Positions 18,401 through 25,453 of a stretch of DNA of 64,000 bases are shown one piece after another (position 1 is the first letter of the stretch; each line of letters starts with the position of its first letter). The stretch covers positions 124,001 through 188,000 of the forward strand of contig CAYNOT010000010.1 of assembly GCA_964398945.1 (NCBI GenBank). The letters run 5' to 3'. The position numbers and the translations under genes were made by a program. This DNA is from JBGTGG01 sp964398945 (GTDB taxonomy: Bacteria; Bacteroidota; Bacteroidia; Cytophagales; Cyclobacteriaceae). Below the pieces are notes generated by a model. The model did not search any database and was not told the DNA's origin. It saw only the letters and a program-made list of their open reading frames with translations.

Positions 18401-20497
18401 CAGTTCGCTCAACAATCCATCGACATTGCTTACGGTTTTCGCACCTTCTTCTATAGACTCTTCCGGCAATCCAATAATGGTGAGGTCGGTTCCTTTGGAG
18501 TATTGGGAAATAATTTCCCTCGTATTTAACATGTGGAGCGAGTTGTCAATAACATGGATTTCCAAATCGATTCGGAAATCGTCTACAATTTTTTGTGTCC
18601 GTTTGTTGATCAATTCCGTCATGGAGCGGTTTTCATTTACCACCATTAACCGAAGGGTAGCTTTCGCCCAGAAGGGATTTGTAGTGATGTACCGCAACAG
18701 GTTGATAGCAAGGGAGAGCGTACGGCCGGAACCATTCCACCAAATGTCAATTGATTTGCCTTTTCCGTATTTCCGTTCTGTATGGTAATTGAGGAATAAG
18801 GAATTGTAGTGATTGTGTTGGATGACTTTTAAGAGATTGGAAAATTTTTCACGGTTTTGTTCTTTTCGACTCCATCCCATCAGCACGGTGTTGGGTTGAA
18901 TTCCTGAGAAACCATATACACGAACCACTTCTTCCATCCCTTCATACACTTCGTGGCATGCATGGGTGATGGAAAAGAATTGATCGCTGTCATCCATTTT
19001 CTTGGGAGGTGTCTTACCAAGAATAGGATCGGTAGTGGGCACCAATTCAAAACTGGTCATCATTCCGAGTTTTCCTGAAATCTGGGTGCCCAAATTGATA
19101 AGATGTCCACGAACACTTGCATCACCACTAAATAGGATAATGTTTGGCCGCCAGTTGCGATGATGGATTTTTTCCACACTTAATTTTCTGATCCCGGTTT
19201 TCACTGCGCTTGCCCAAACACCACTCCAGGCATCGCCCGTTTCAAGGGATAGTTCTTTTCTTTTTAAATAAAAAAAGACCAACCCTAAAATTACTGTAGC
19301 GCCAATCATGGCAAGTAAATCCAATTGGATCATCACAATGATACAAGCAGCAGCTCCTATAAGACTGAGCCAGATGGGAGCTTTAAAGGAAGGCCTGAAG
19401 TCTGCACTGGACCACGCTTCAAATGCGGCACTTAAATTTAAAAAACCATACGTGGTTATAAAGAATACAGAAACGACACGCGCAATTACATCCAGTTCAC
19501 CGACCAATATCCCCATCTCGGCAATAGCAAAAGAAAGGAGCAAGGCATTGCGTGGTTCATTGGATGGGCCAACACCTTTTGCAAATATTTTTGGTGTGAT
19601 GCGATCTACTGCAGTGGCTTGTAAAATCCTTGGGGCTCCGAGGATACTACCCAGCGCGGAGGATAGCGTTGCACCCCAGATACCGATGATCACCAACACG
19701 GGAACTACTGCAATCATGGTAAGCACATTTTTGTTGTTGGCAAGTACCATCGGGTCCACTGTATAAGCAAAGAAAAGTGTCAAACTGATATAGACCATGA
19801 ATCCAATAGCAATTGCGCTGATGGTGCCGGTAGGAATGGATTTTTTTGGGTCTTTCAAATCACCCGACATTGAAACACCAGCTTCAAAACCGGTAACAGC
19901 CGGAAAGAAAATCCCAAACAAAACCATCAGTGGTACTGTGGAGGTGGGGTTGCCAAATACTTCACTTGTTGGTTTGAACTCATGGTTTGCGCCAAAGAAA
20001 ATAGACAGTAATGAAAGCCCGATTGCCGCCATTATAAAATATTGTGTCTTGATGGCAAGCGAAGTGGAGATAAACGTGATAGTGGTAACCGCCAATAAGA
20101 TCAATGTACCCGCAATGCGAATTTCATTTTTGGTGACTTCATACTCGAAGTAATTCAAAAAACTTTCCGAAAAACCAATCAGGTATAAACTCACACTAAA
20201 AGACATTCCTACAAAAAGGGAAAGCCCCAGTGTTCCACCAATAGGCAAGCCTAAACTTCGTGATATAATGTAGTAGGTGCCACCGGCCTGCACTTTTTTG
20301 TCGGTAGCGATGGACGAGACGCTGATACCGGTCGCGAACGCGATAATGTGTGCCACCAAAATTATTCCAAGGGTTTGCCACAGGCCCGCTTCCCCGATAA
20401 TCATCGGCAACCGCATGTACATGATCACACCCAGTATTGTTAAAATGGATGGCGTGAAGACTCCACTAAACGTTCCAAATTTATTCGATTTTGCCAT
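15419..20497 (-). CDS. SLC12-like cation-chloride cotransporter fused to coiled-coil and NTPase/winged-helix modules
   Basis: 1692 residues, far larger than ordinary APC permeases. Residues 1-430 form about 12 membrane helices, starting FGTFSGVFTPSILTILGVIMYMR, the hallmark of Na-K-Cl / K-Cl cotransporters, with GGTYYIISRSLGLPIGG in helix 3. Residues ~450-720 resemble the SLC12 soluble C-domain (NIILFSGDASVRGHL, later LTIIGLPEES). A long charged coiled-coil region spans ~760-1290. Residues ~1370-1600 hold a P-loop NTPase with Walker A GNKNQGKT (1401-1408), a Walker B-like SILHIHDME and sensor-like CLFILSSNPQAY. The last ~90 residues look like a winged helix. Expected role: electroneutral ion cotransport tied to an NTP-dependent control module. 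The MscS gene follows. Transport family is confident; the job of the C-terminal half is unknown. Confidence 0.88.
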   Translation of the reverse strand: MAKSNKFGTFSGVFTPSILTILGVIMYMRLPMIIGEAGLWQTLGIILVAHIIAFATGISVSSIATDKKVQAGGTYYIISRSLGLPIGGTLGLSLFVGMSFSVSLYLIGFSESFLNYFEYEVTKNEIRIAGTLILLAVTTITFISTSLAIKTQYFIMAAIGLSLLSIFFGANHEFKPTSEVFGNPTSTVPLMVLFGIFFPAVTGFEAGVSMSGDLKDPKKSIPTGTISAIAIGFMVYISLTLFFAYTVDPMVLANNKNVLTMIAVVPVLVIIGIWGATLSSALGSILGAPRILQATAVDRITPKIFAKGVGPSNEPRNALLLSFAIAEMGILVGELDVIARVVSVFFITTYGFLNLSAAFEAWSSADFRPSFKAPIWLSLIGAAACIIVMIQLDLLAMIGATVILGLVFFYLKRKELSLETGDAWSGVWASAVKTGIRKLSVEKIHHRNWRPNIILFSGDASVRGHLINLGTQISGKLGMMTSFELVPTTDPILGKTPPKKMDDSDQFFSITHACHEVYEGMEEVVRVYGFSGIQPNTVLMGWSRKEQNREKFSNLLKVIQHNHYNSLFLNYHTERKYGKGKSIDIWWNGSGRTLSLAINLLRYITTNPFWAKATLRLMVVNENRSMTELINKRTQKIVDDFRIDLEIHVIDNSLHMLNTREIISQYSKGTDLTIIGLPEESIEEGAKTVSNVDGLLSELGTTLIITASTGFQSLDIGLSENIILPTVAYSHTTLPELNLSKYPVIAEGIKKLDVNGQKTLNLFFEKTIAPYYVEAQHVFEELQSLKDSTTSRIAKVVDLADRKRKLKLLAQVKENFYRQGHVIIERLVKERTVSITETLEAGIQWYTKRILEDIKKIPQHLKVAYDPAEFIIQKEDSMGVRFYKLRKRFVKILTRKPMVHRVHYREVAEHYLVDNRILFMVAYLREFEGRSIEDLANHRQLLNHVADSLDMLIKQEESTGLNTALLKKELQQLDDQFAFVNKKMAETKELSHGRLLLEYRINLQKMNGTLSRLSVNSRAEKFSKQRKAYRKKLDVLQAGAENWQRNLIWTANKVYAEMLIREIMSHAEELLRNYETFLHSWFDVHYYQPSQALRDEFTTLLNDRQADVRLAVHFDPNQILELTNQFTQRTTEINELITPLPDDITIIVEIGKDDQAESQSLPLRSMTSHFIESRLISKGEDHLEKVSEGLRKSNFIIKDIANLVKFGLDNALKNDTGLPDDNFIKIIEESIQNLLHEEKRIKELEAGLSSSINELFIGSFEPLQPFRINASATEFYAFARGFRGKKVKSKIIDWSRKGLGWTKNLSAKLLYSISGGVLMAKQFTATDSNVSQSSKILDLVEAVSPSPAIFEQLPFYYKNLFSGRSNIGNDFWVARPKEEEAFQKALQRYDQGLHGAIMILGNKNQGKTALAKYILAKFVRERQTFHAFPPKAEAATSEVFNTVLQKVTGFSGSSVEILESIPHGSILHIHDMECWWERRSEGYEVIKEMLNLINLYSNKCLFILSSNPQAYNLINRVLTIQHHFISVIECQPFTAEDLKNLILLRHKSSGLKFTIKDRPEDELSAFRTARIFNEYFEYSRGNPGVALNGWLSDILSINEKTLNMRMPGNRSFGALRDLKPTLLVVLSEVVLHKRTTIPKLMRIMGLPLLKVEGLVYALQRMGLLYENTPGVFAINTYVESFVSQLLEERELL

Positions 20498-20720
20498 TTG
20501 GCTTTTAAATTATACAAACCCGGTCGTTAAGCCATCGCTCAAGCCACATATTGTTTGATAAATTTATAAATATTGGTGTGACTTCCCGCGAATGGAAAAG
20601 TCTTAATTTAGTTATACTTTAATCCCCTTAAAGGTTTTTGGAATGAAAACATTTCCGAAGTGTTGATCGTGTTAGTTGTTAGTGAATATGTCCAAGCTAC
20701 TACCAACTAATAACTACCAA

Positions 20721-21359
20721 CTATTTATTCAATGATTTAAAAAACTTCGCCCAGTTAAACGGGTTCAGGAAAGGATTGGAAACGGCCTGATACTTATAAT
20801 TCTGGTTTGCTACCCATTGGTCGAGGTAATATTTTTGATTTTGGGGGCCATCCATTGGTGTTGTCTTAACCATTAGTGCCAACAGTTCAGCACTTAAATC
20901 CTTGCTTTTATAGGAATCGCCTTCCATTGGAATATTCAGCGCGAGTATCGCTTCTTTAAATACTTCCTCCGTTGGGAAAGGCCGGATAACAACATCTTTC
21001 AAGTAGGTAACATCTTCCACCATGTTCACAATAATAGTTTGATATTCCGGTGCATCCCGAGGAACGATATAATGCTGAAGGACATGGGCAACAGAACTGA
21101 TCACAATACTATCCCCGACAAGGAATGGCATAGAGAAGAATCCCAATCCATTGGTAGTGGTACCGCGCCCTGCTTTTGGGGCATATATGTGTACTCCGGG
21201 AATTCCTTCGCCCTCTTCATTTAAAATCACACCTGAAAGCTGGATAACACGCTTTTGTGCTTGCGCAAAACTTGATTGTGAAATAAAAAGCGCAACCAGT
21301 ACAAACCCTAAAACGGCAATACTTTTAAAAATGCGCGATATGCTAATTGGCTGTTGCAT
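20721..21359 (-). CDS. Carboxypeptidase-regulatory-like domain protein, exported
   Basis: 212 residues with a signal peptide (about 1-33, ending SSFAQ). Residues ~40-115 form a CarboxypepD_reg-like beta-sandwich (IQLSGVILNEEGEGIPGVHIYAP...TTTNGLGFFSMPF...DSIVISSVAH), the same fold found at the N-terminus of TonB-dependent transporters. The rest (~115-212) has no domain that I recognise. There is no TonB-dependent barrel attached. A good Bacteroidota-type promoter ends only a few bases before the ATG, so the message may be nearly leaderless. Likely periplasmic or outer-membrane associated; specific function unknown. Confidence 0.8.
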   Translation of the reverse strand: MQQPISISRIFKSIAVLGFVLVALFISQSSFAQAQKRVIQLSGVILNEEGEGIPGVHIYAPKAGRGTTTNGLGFFSMPFLVGDSIVISSVAHVLQHYIVPRDAPEYQTIIVNMVEDVTYLKDVVIRPFPTEEVFKEAILALNIPMEGDSYKSKDLSAELLALMVKTTPMDGPQNQKYYLDQWVANQNYKYQAVSNPFLNPFNWAKFFKSLNK

Positions 21360-21364
21360 TGGCT

Positions 21365-21393
21365 CAAATATACGGATATGTGACTAAATTCAA
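21365..21393 (-). promoter_or_regulatory. Bacteroidota sigma-A type promoter of the carboxypeptidase-regulatory-domain gene
   Basis: On the minus strand, TTG (21393-21391) is followed after 18 bp by TATATTTG (21372-21365), matching the phylum's TTG / TAnnTTTG consensus. The ATG at 21359 lies 6 bp further on, suggesting a leaderless or near-leaderless message. A plus-strand TAACTTTG at 21394-21401 could serve the divergent arsR gene. Confidence 0.6.
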
Positions 21394-21423
21394 TAACTTT
21401 GGTTTTACAGAAAAAGTTGTCAG

Positions 21424-21816
21424 ATGCGCTTAAAAAACTTCAATCTAACGCTCGGATCGCAAATTTTTAGGGCTTGCGCAGATGAATCAAGGCTTCGGAT
21501 TATCAACCTTATTTTTACGAACGGTGAAATGTGCATCACCGATATTGAGAAAATATTGGATTTTACGCAGGCAAAAACATCAAGGCACCTCATTTATTTC
21601 AAAAATTCAGGGATTTTAACTTTTAGGAGATATAATCATTTTGTTTTTTATCAGATAAAAGATGAAGTTTTTGAAATTGTAAAGCAGATGCTCCAATTTT
21701 TGAGCAAAGACCAACAGCTTTTACAAGATCAACAAACCTACCAGACTTTGTTTTCCAACCGTGAACTTGCAATCAATAATACACAAATCCAGGAGTGGAG
21801 AAAGAACCAAATCTGA
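21424..21816 (+). CDS. ArsR-family winged-helix transcriptional regulator
   Basis: 130 residues. The N-terminal ~90 residues are an ArsR-type winged helix: IFRACADESRLRIINLIFTNGEMCITDIEKILDFTQAKTSRHLIYFKNSGILTFRR (interrupted reading), with recognition helix around TQAKTSRHLIYFK and the wing after it. No metal-binding CxC motif is seen, so the ligand is not a typical heavy metal. It is 23 bp upstream of the AI-2E family permease and likely co-transcribed with it. Divergent from the carboxypeptidase-regulatory-domain gene. Confidence 0.88.
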   Translation: MRLKNFNLTLGSQIFRACADESRLRIINLIFTNGEMCITDIEKILDFTQAKTSRHLIYFKNSGILTFRRYNHFVFYQIKDEVFEIVKQMLQFLSKDQQLLQDQQTYQTLFSNRELAINNTQIQEWRKNQI

Positions 21817-21839
21817 AAAAAGACATACCCTATTTATTT

Positions 21840-22913
21840 ATGAGCGATCAAAAATATTCTACCCAGGCAATTATCAATCTCATTCTTCAACTAACACTAT
21901 TGGCATTTTTGCTCACCTGGTGTTTCTTGATCCTGCAAAGTTTCATTTCCCCAATTATTTGGGCCATGGTGATGGCGATTACGCTTTTTCCTTTGCATAA
22001 GCGATTGACAAAGTATTTACGTGGCCGCAGTACGTGGTCGGCAGTATTGATTACTGTTTTTGTTTTGGTCTTGTTTATAGTTCCTGCCGGGCTTTTTTTT
22101 AAAGGAAGTATCGATGAGTTCCAGGAAATAAAAGCTTCTTATTCGGAAGGCAACTTTCATCTTGGTAAACCCAATGAATCTGTGAAAGACTGGCCATTGA
22201 TTGGCGATAAGTTTTATTCCCTTTGGGATGAAGCATCAACTGATTTAGCTGCATTTATTCAAAACCATGATGAAAAGGCAAAACAAGTAGCATTAGTTGT
22301 GCTGGGATTACTGGGGAGCACAGGAAAAGGGCTGCTGCTGCTAACATTGGCAATCATCATTTCAGGGGTTTTTCTTGCGTATTCAGAAAGCTCAGGCGAA
22401 GCTGCAAAATCCATTGTTGTTCGTCTTGCTGGAAAAAGTGGTGAAGAAATGGTATCCATTGCTGTGGTAACCATCCGGAATGTGGCGAAAGGAATCCTGG
22501 GGGTAGCAGCCATACAATCGTTTTTAGCGGGGCTTGGATTTGTAATAGCCGGTATTCCTGCTGCTGGTATTTTAGTATTGATTTGTTTTATCCTGGCGCT
22601 GATGCAAATAGGTATACTCCCGGTGGTGATTGGAGCGGTTATTTATATTTGGAATGCTGCCGATCCTCTTACCGCTTCATTATTTACTATTTGGATGTTG
22701 TTTGTTGGTATTGTTGACAATGTGCTGAAGCCCATTTTACTCGGTAAAGGAGCCCCCGTACCGATGTTGGTTGTTTTCTTAGGTGCAATCGGAGGATTTA
22801 TTTTGTCTGGTTTTATTGGATTGTTTACAGGTGCAATTGTTTTATCACTGGGATATAAATTATTTGAACTCTGGTCAAAGCAGGGGGATACGCAAATGGA
22901 TGCTGAAAATTAA
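21840..22913 (+). CDS. AI-2E family transporter (UPF0118 permease)
   Basis: 357 residues from the ATG at 21840 (a GTG at 21795 would overlap arsR by 22 bp and adds an unrelated charged tail). About eight membrane helices: two near the N-terminus (LTWCFLILQSFISPIIWAM), a large soluble loop (about 95-150), then the C-terminal bundle with ILGVAAIQSFLAGLGFVIAGIP and the conserved DNVLKPILLGKGAPVPMLVVFLG block (interrupted reading). The family includes AI-2 exporters and sodium/proton antiporters; which applies cannot be told from sequence. Confidence 0.9.
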   Translation: MSDQKYSTQAIINLILQLTLLAFLLTWCFLILQSFISPIIWAMVMAITLFPLHKRLTKYLRGRSTWSAVLITVFVLVLFIVPAGLFFKGSIDEFQEIKASYSEGNFHLGKPNESVKDWPLIGDKFYSLWDEASTDLAAFIQNHDEKAKQVALVVLGLLGSTGKGLLLLTLAIIISGVFLAYSESSGEAAKSIVVRLAGKSGEEMVSIAVVTIRNVAKGILGVAAIQSFLAGLGFVIAGIPAAGILVLICFILALMQIGILPVVIGAVIYIWNAADPLTASLFTIWMLFVGIVDNVLKPILLGKGAPVPMLVVFLGAIGGFILSGFIGLFTGAIVLSLGYKLFELWSKQGDTQMDAEN

Positions 22914-22918
22914 ATTGT

Positions 22919-23614
22919 ATGACTGGTTATAAAAGTATTTTCTTCGATCTCGATCACACCCTATGGGATTACGAATCCAATTCCCGTGATACCTTGTTGG
23001 AATTGTATGATCATTTTGAATTGGAAAAGAAGGGAGTTCTCTCTTCACATGATTTTTTCATTCAATTTAAAAGAGTGAATACCGAGCTTTGGGATCTATA
23101 CGATACCGGCAGAATAGACAGCGAAGTAATCAGGAGGGAAAGATTCAAACAAATACTCGAAGTTTTTGATGCCTATGAAGAAAAACTTTCGCAGGATATT
23201 TCATACGAATATTTGCACAGCTGTCCTACCAAAAATAAACTGATCCCGCATGCACTTGAGACTGTTGAATATTTAGCGGGTAAATATGCCCTCACCATTG
23301 TTACGAATGGTTTTGAAGATATTCAAAATACGAAGTTAAAGTCCATGGAACTTTACAAACATTTTAATCATGTTGTCACCTCACAACGGGCAGGCGCCAA
23401 AAAGCCATCACGGGAAATTTTTGATTTTGCGCTGACCGCAAATTCAATAGTAGCACCGCAGGCAATTATGATTGGCGACAATTTAAGAACCGATATTGCC
23501 GGGGCAAGAAATGCTGCGATTGATACCGTATTTTTTAATCCCGATTCAAGCCAACACGCAGAAGTAGTGAAACACGAAATCTCCACATTAAAGGAACTTT
23601 GCGATTTTCTGTAA
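22919..23614 (+). CDS. yjjG: YjjG-family pyrimidine nucleotidase (HAD)
   Basis: 231 residues of the haloacid dehalogenase superfamily. Motif I is FFDLDHTLWDY (nucleophile Asp10, acid/base Asp12), motif II TIVTNGF, motif III around the Lys in GAKKPSREIF, and motif IV MIGDNLRTDIAGA. The WDY extension after motif I and overall length match YjjG, which removes phosphate from non-canonical pyrimidine nucleotides. It follows the AI-2E permease by 5 bp. Confidence 0.88.
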   Translation: MTGYKSIFFDLDHTLWDYESNSRDTLLELYDHFELEKKGVLSSHDFFIQFKRVNTELWDLYDTGRIDSEVIRRERFKQILEVFDAYEEKLSQDISYEYLHSCPTKNKLIPHALETVEYLAGKYALTIVTNGFEDIQNTKLKSMELYKHFNHVVTSQRAGAKKPSREIFDFALTANSIVAPQAIMIGDNLRTDIAGARNAAIDTVFFNPDSSQHAEVVKHEISTLKELCDFL

Positions 23615-23678
23615 TTACCAATTTTCAATTCAGAATCTGATTTTCAATAAATCTTATGTCTAATGTCTACTATCCAGC

Positions 23679-23712
23679 GTCTGGCATTCAGACCAGAAAA
23701 TTGTACCTTTGC
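23679..23712 (+). promoter_or_regulatory. Promoter region of pruA with small inverted repeat
   Basis: TACCTTTGC (23704-23712) matches the Bacteroidota -7 element TAnnTTTG, 40 bp before the pruA ATG. Just upstream, GTCTG and CAGAC (23679-23693) form a short inverted repeat over the expected -33 region, where a regulator could bind. No clear TTG at -33. Confidence 0.5.
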
Positions 23713-23752
23713 AACCCTAACGGATTACACTAACCTCAAAATAATTTAACGT

Positions 23753-25381
23753 ATGTCAAACGGATTTTTCAACGTTCCGGCCCCTGTAAACGAACCCATT
23801 TTAAGTTATGCCCCGGGCACAAAAGAACGTGCAGCTATTAAGAAAGCATTGGAAGATGCGCGTGCTACAGAAGTGGATATCCCGATGTTTATTGGATCGG
23901 AAGAAGTACGGACAGGAAACACAAAACCTTTGTCGCCACCGCACGATCATCAACATATTTTAGGGCATTTCCACGAAGGCGATGCTTCGCATGTTGAGCA
24001 GGCCATCACTGCTGCTATGGCGGCAAAAGTGCAGTGGGAAGAATTGTCGTGGGAGCACCGCGCCAGTATTTTTTTGAAAGCAGCAGATTTATTGGCAGGG
24101 CCTTATCGGGCAACTATCAATGCGGCCACCATGTTGGGGCAATCGAAAAATGTTTTTCAGGCGGAGATTGATTCAGCGTGTGAGCTCATTGATTTCTTAC
24201 GTTTCAATGTGCATTTCATGAGCCAGATTTATAGTGATCAACCTGTTTCTTCGCCCGGTGTGTGGAACCGGATGGAATACAGGCCACTCGAAGGATTTAC
24301 ATTCGCCTTAACGCCTTTTAATTTTACCGCTATCGCAGGAAATCTTCCGACCAGTATGGCAATGATGGGCAATGTAGTGGTTTGGAAACCAGCATTCACC
24401 CAAATCTACGCAGCCAATGTAATCATGAACGTATTGAAAGAAGCTGGCTTGCCGGATGGTGTGATCAATTTGATTTATGTAAATGGCCCGGATACTGGCA
24501 AGGTTATTTTTGGCCACCCTGATTTTTCCGGATTACATTTTACAGGAAGCACCGGGGTTTTCCGGGGTATGTGGAAAACGATTGGCGCCAATATTGAAAA
24601 GTATAAAACCTATCCGCGGATTGTTGGTGAAACAGGGGGCAAAGATTTTATCATGGTGCACCAAAGTGCAGATGCAAAACAAGTGGCGACTGCAATCTCG
24701 CGGGGGGCGTTTGAATACCAGGGGCAAAAATGTTCGGCAGCATCACGTGTGTATGTCCCTGCCAATCTTTGGGACGATGTAAAAAAATTTTTAGTAGCGG
24801 ATTTGAAAAGCTTCTCCATGGGCGGGGTGGAAGACCAATCCAACTTTATCAATGCAGTAATTGATGAAAAAGCGTTTAACAGCATTAGTGGCTACATCGA
24901 TAAAGCAAAAGCAAACCCGATGAATGAAATCATCGCGGGTGGAGGGTATGATAAATCGAAAGGATATTTTATTGAGCCTACGGTGATTGTTACAAAAGAT
25001 CCCTCTTCGCTTACCATGTGTGAAGAAATTTTCGGGCCTGTCGTGACAATTTATGTTTACCAACCCGACAATTTTGAAGATACGTTGGAGCTTGTTGACC
25101 GGACTTCCCCGTACGCACTGACAGGTTCTATCTTTGGCAGGGATCGTTATGCAGTTGAACTGGCAACGAAGAGGTTAACAAATGCGGCCGGGAATTTTTA
25201 TATCAATGATAAACCCACAGGTGCAGTGGTAGGGCAACAACCTTTTGGTGGAGCGCGTGGTTCCGGAACGAATGATAAAGCAGGGGCGAAGGCCAACTTA
25301 ATGCGCTGGACCTCGATGCGGACAATCAAGGAAACATTTGTTACACCGGTTGATTATCGCTATCCGTTTTTGGGGAAATAG
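23753..25381 (+). CDS. pruA: 1-pyrroline-5-carboxylate dehydrogenase
   Basis: 542 residues of the ALDH4 branch. The N-terminal APGTKERAAIKKALEDA, the TPFNFTAIAGNLPTSMAMMGN block, the Glu in VGETGGKDF, catalytic Cys327 in YQGQKCSAASRVYVP and the C-terminal GAVVGQQPFGGARGSGTNDKAGAK (interrupted reading) are all typical of L-glutamate gamma-semialdehyde dehydrogenase. It oxidises glutamate semialdehyde/P5C to glutamate with NAD+, the second step of proline breakdown. It stands alone here, ending at a bidirectional terminator; the proline dehydrogenase gene is not in the window. Confidence 0.96.
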   Translation: MSNGFFNVPAPVNEPILSYAPGTKERAAIKKALEDARATEVDIPMFIGSEEVRTGNTKPLSPPHDHQHILGHFHEGDASHVEQAITAAMAAKVQWEELSWEHRASIFLKAADLLAGPYRATINAATMLGQSKNVFQAEIDSACELIDFLRFNVHFMSQIYSDQPVSSPGVWNRMEYRPLEGFTFALTPFNFTAIAGNLPTSMAMMGNVVVWKPAFTQIYAANVIMNVLKEAGLPDGVINLIYVNGPDTGKVIFGHPDFSGLHFTGSTGVFRGMWKTIGANIEKYKTYPRIVGETGGKDFIMVHQSADAKQVATAISRGAFEYQGQKCSAASRVYVPANLWDDVKKFLVADLKSFSMGGVEDQSNFINAVIDEKAFNSISGYIDKAKANPMNEIIAGGGYDKSKGYFIEPTVIVTKDPSSLTMCEEIFGPVVTIYVYQPDNFEDTLELVDRTSPYALTGSIFGRDRYAVELATKRLTNAAGNFYINDKPTGAVVGQQPFGGARGSGTNDKAGAKANLMRWTSMRTIKETFVTPVDYRYPFLGK

Positions 25382-25418
25382 CAACACGTGTCTGACCACG
25401 CTAAGTGGCCTACGTAAA

Positions 25419-25450
25419 AAAAATGCCCCGAAGATTTTCGGGGCATTTTT
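25419..25450. terminator. Bidirectional terminator between pruA and the XrtN substrate gene
   Basis: Perfect stem TGCCCCGAA/TTCGGGGCA with a GATT loop, flanked by A tract on the left and T tract on the right. It serves the two convergent genes. Confidence 0.88.
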
Positions 25451-25453
25451 GTT

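Noticed and set aside
18216..18788. 190-codon plus-strand open frame inside the cotransporter gene
   Set aside because: Antisense shadow; composition atypical, no motif.
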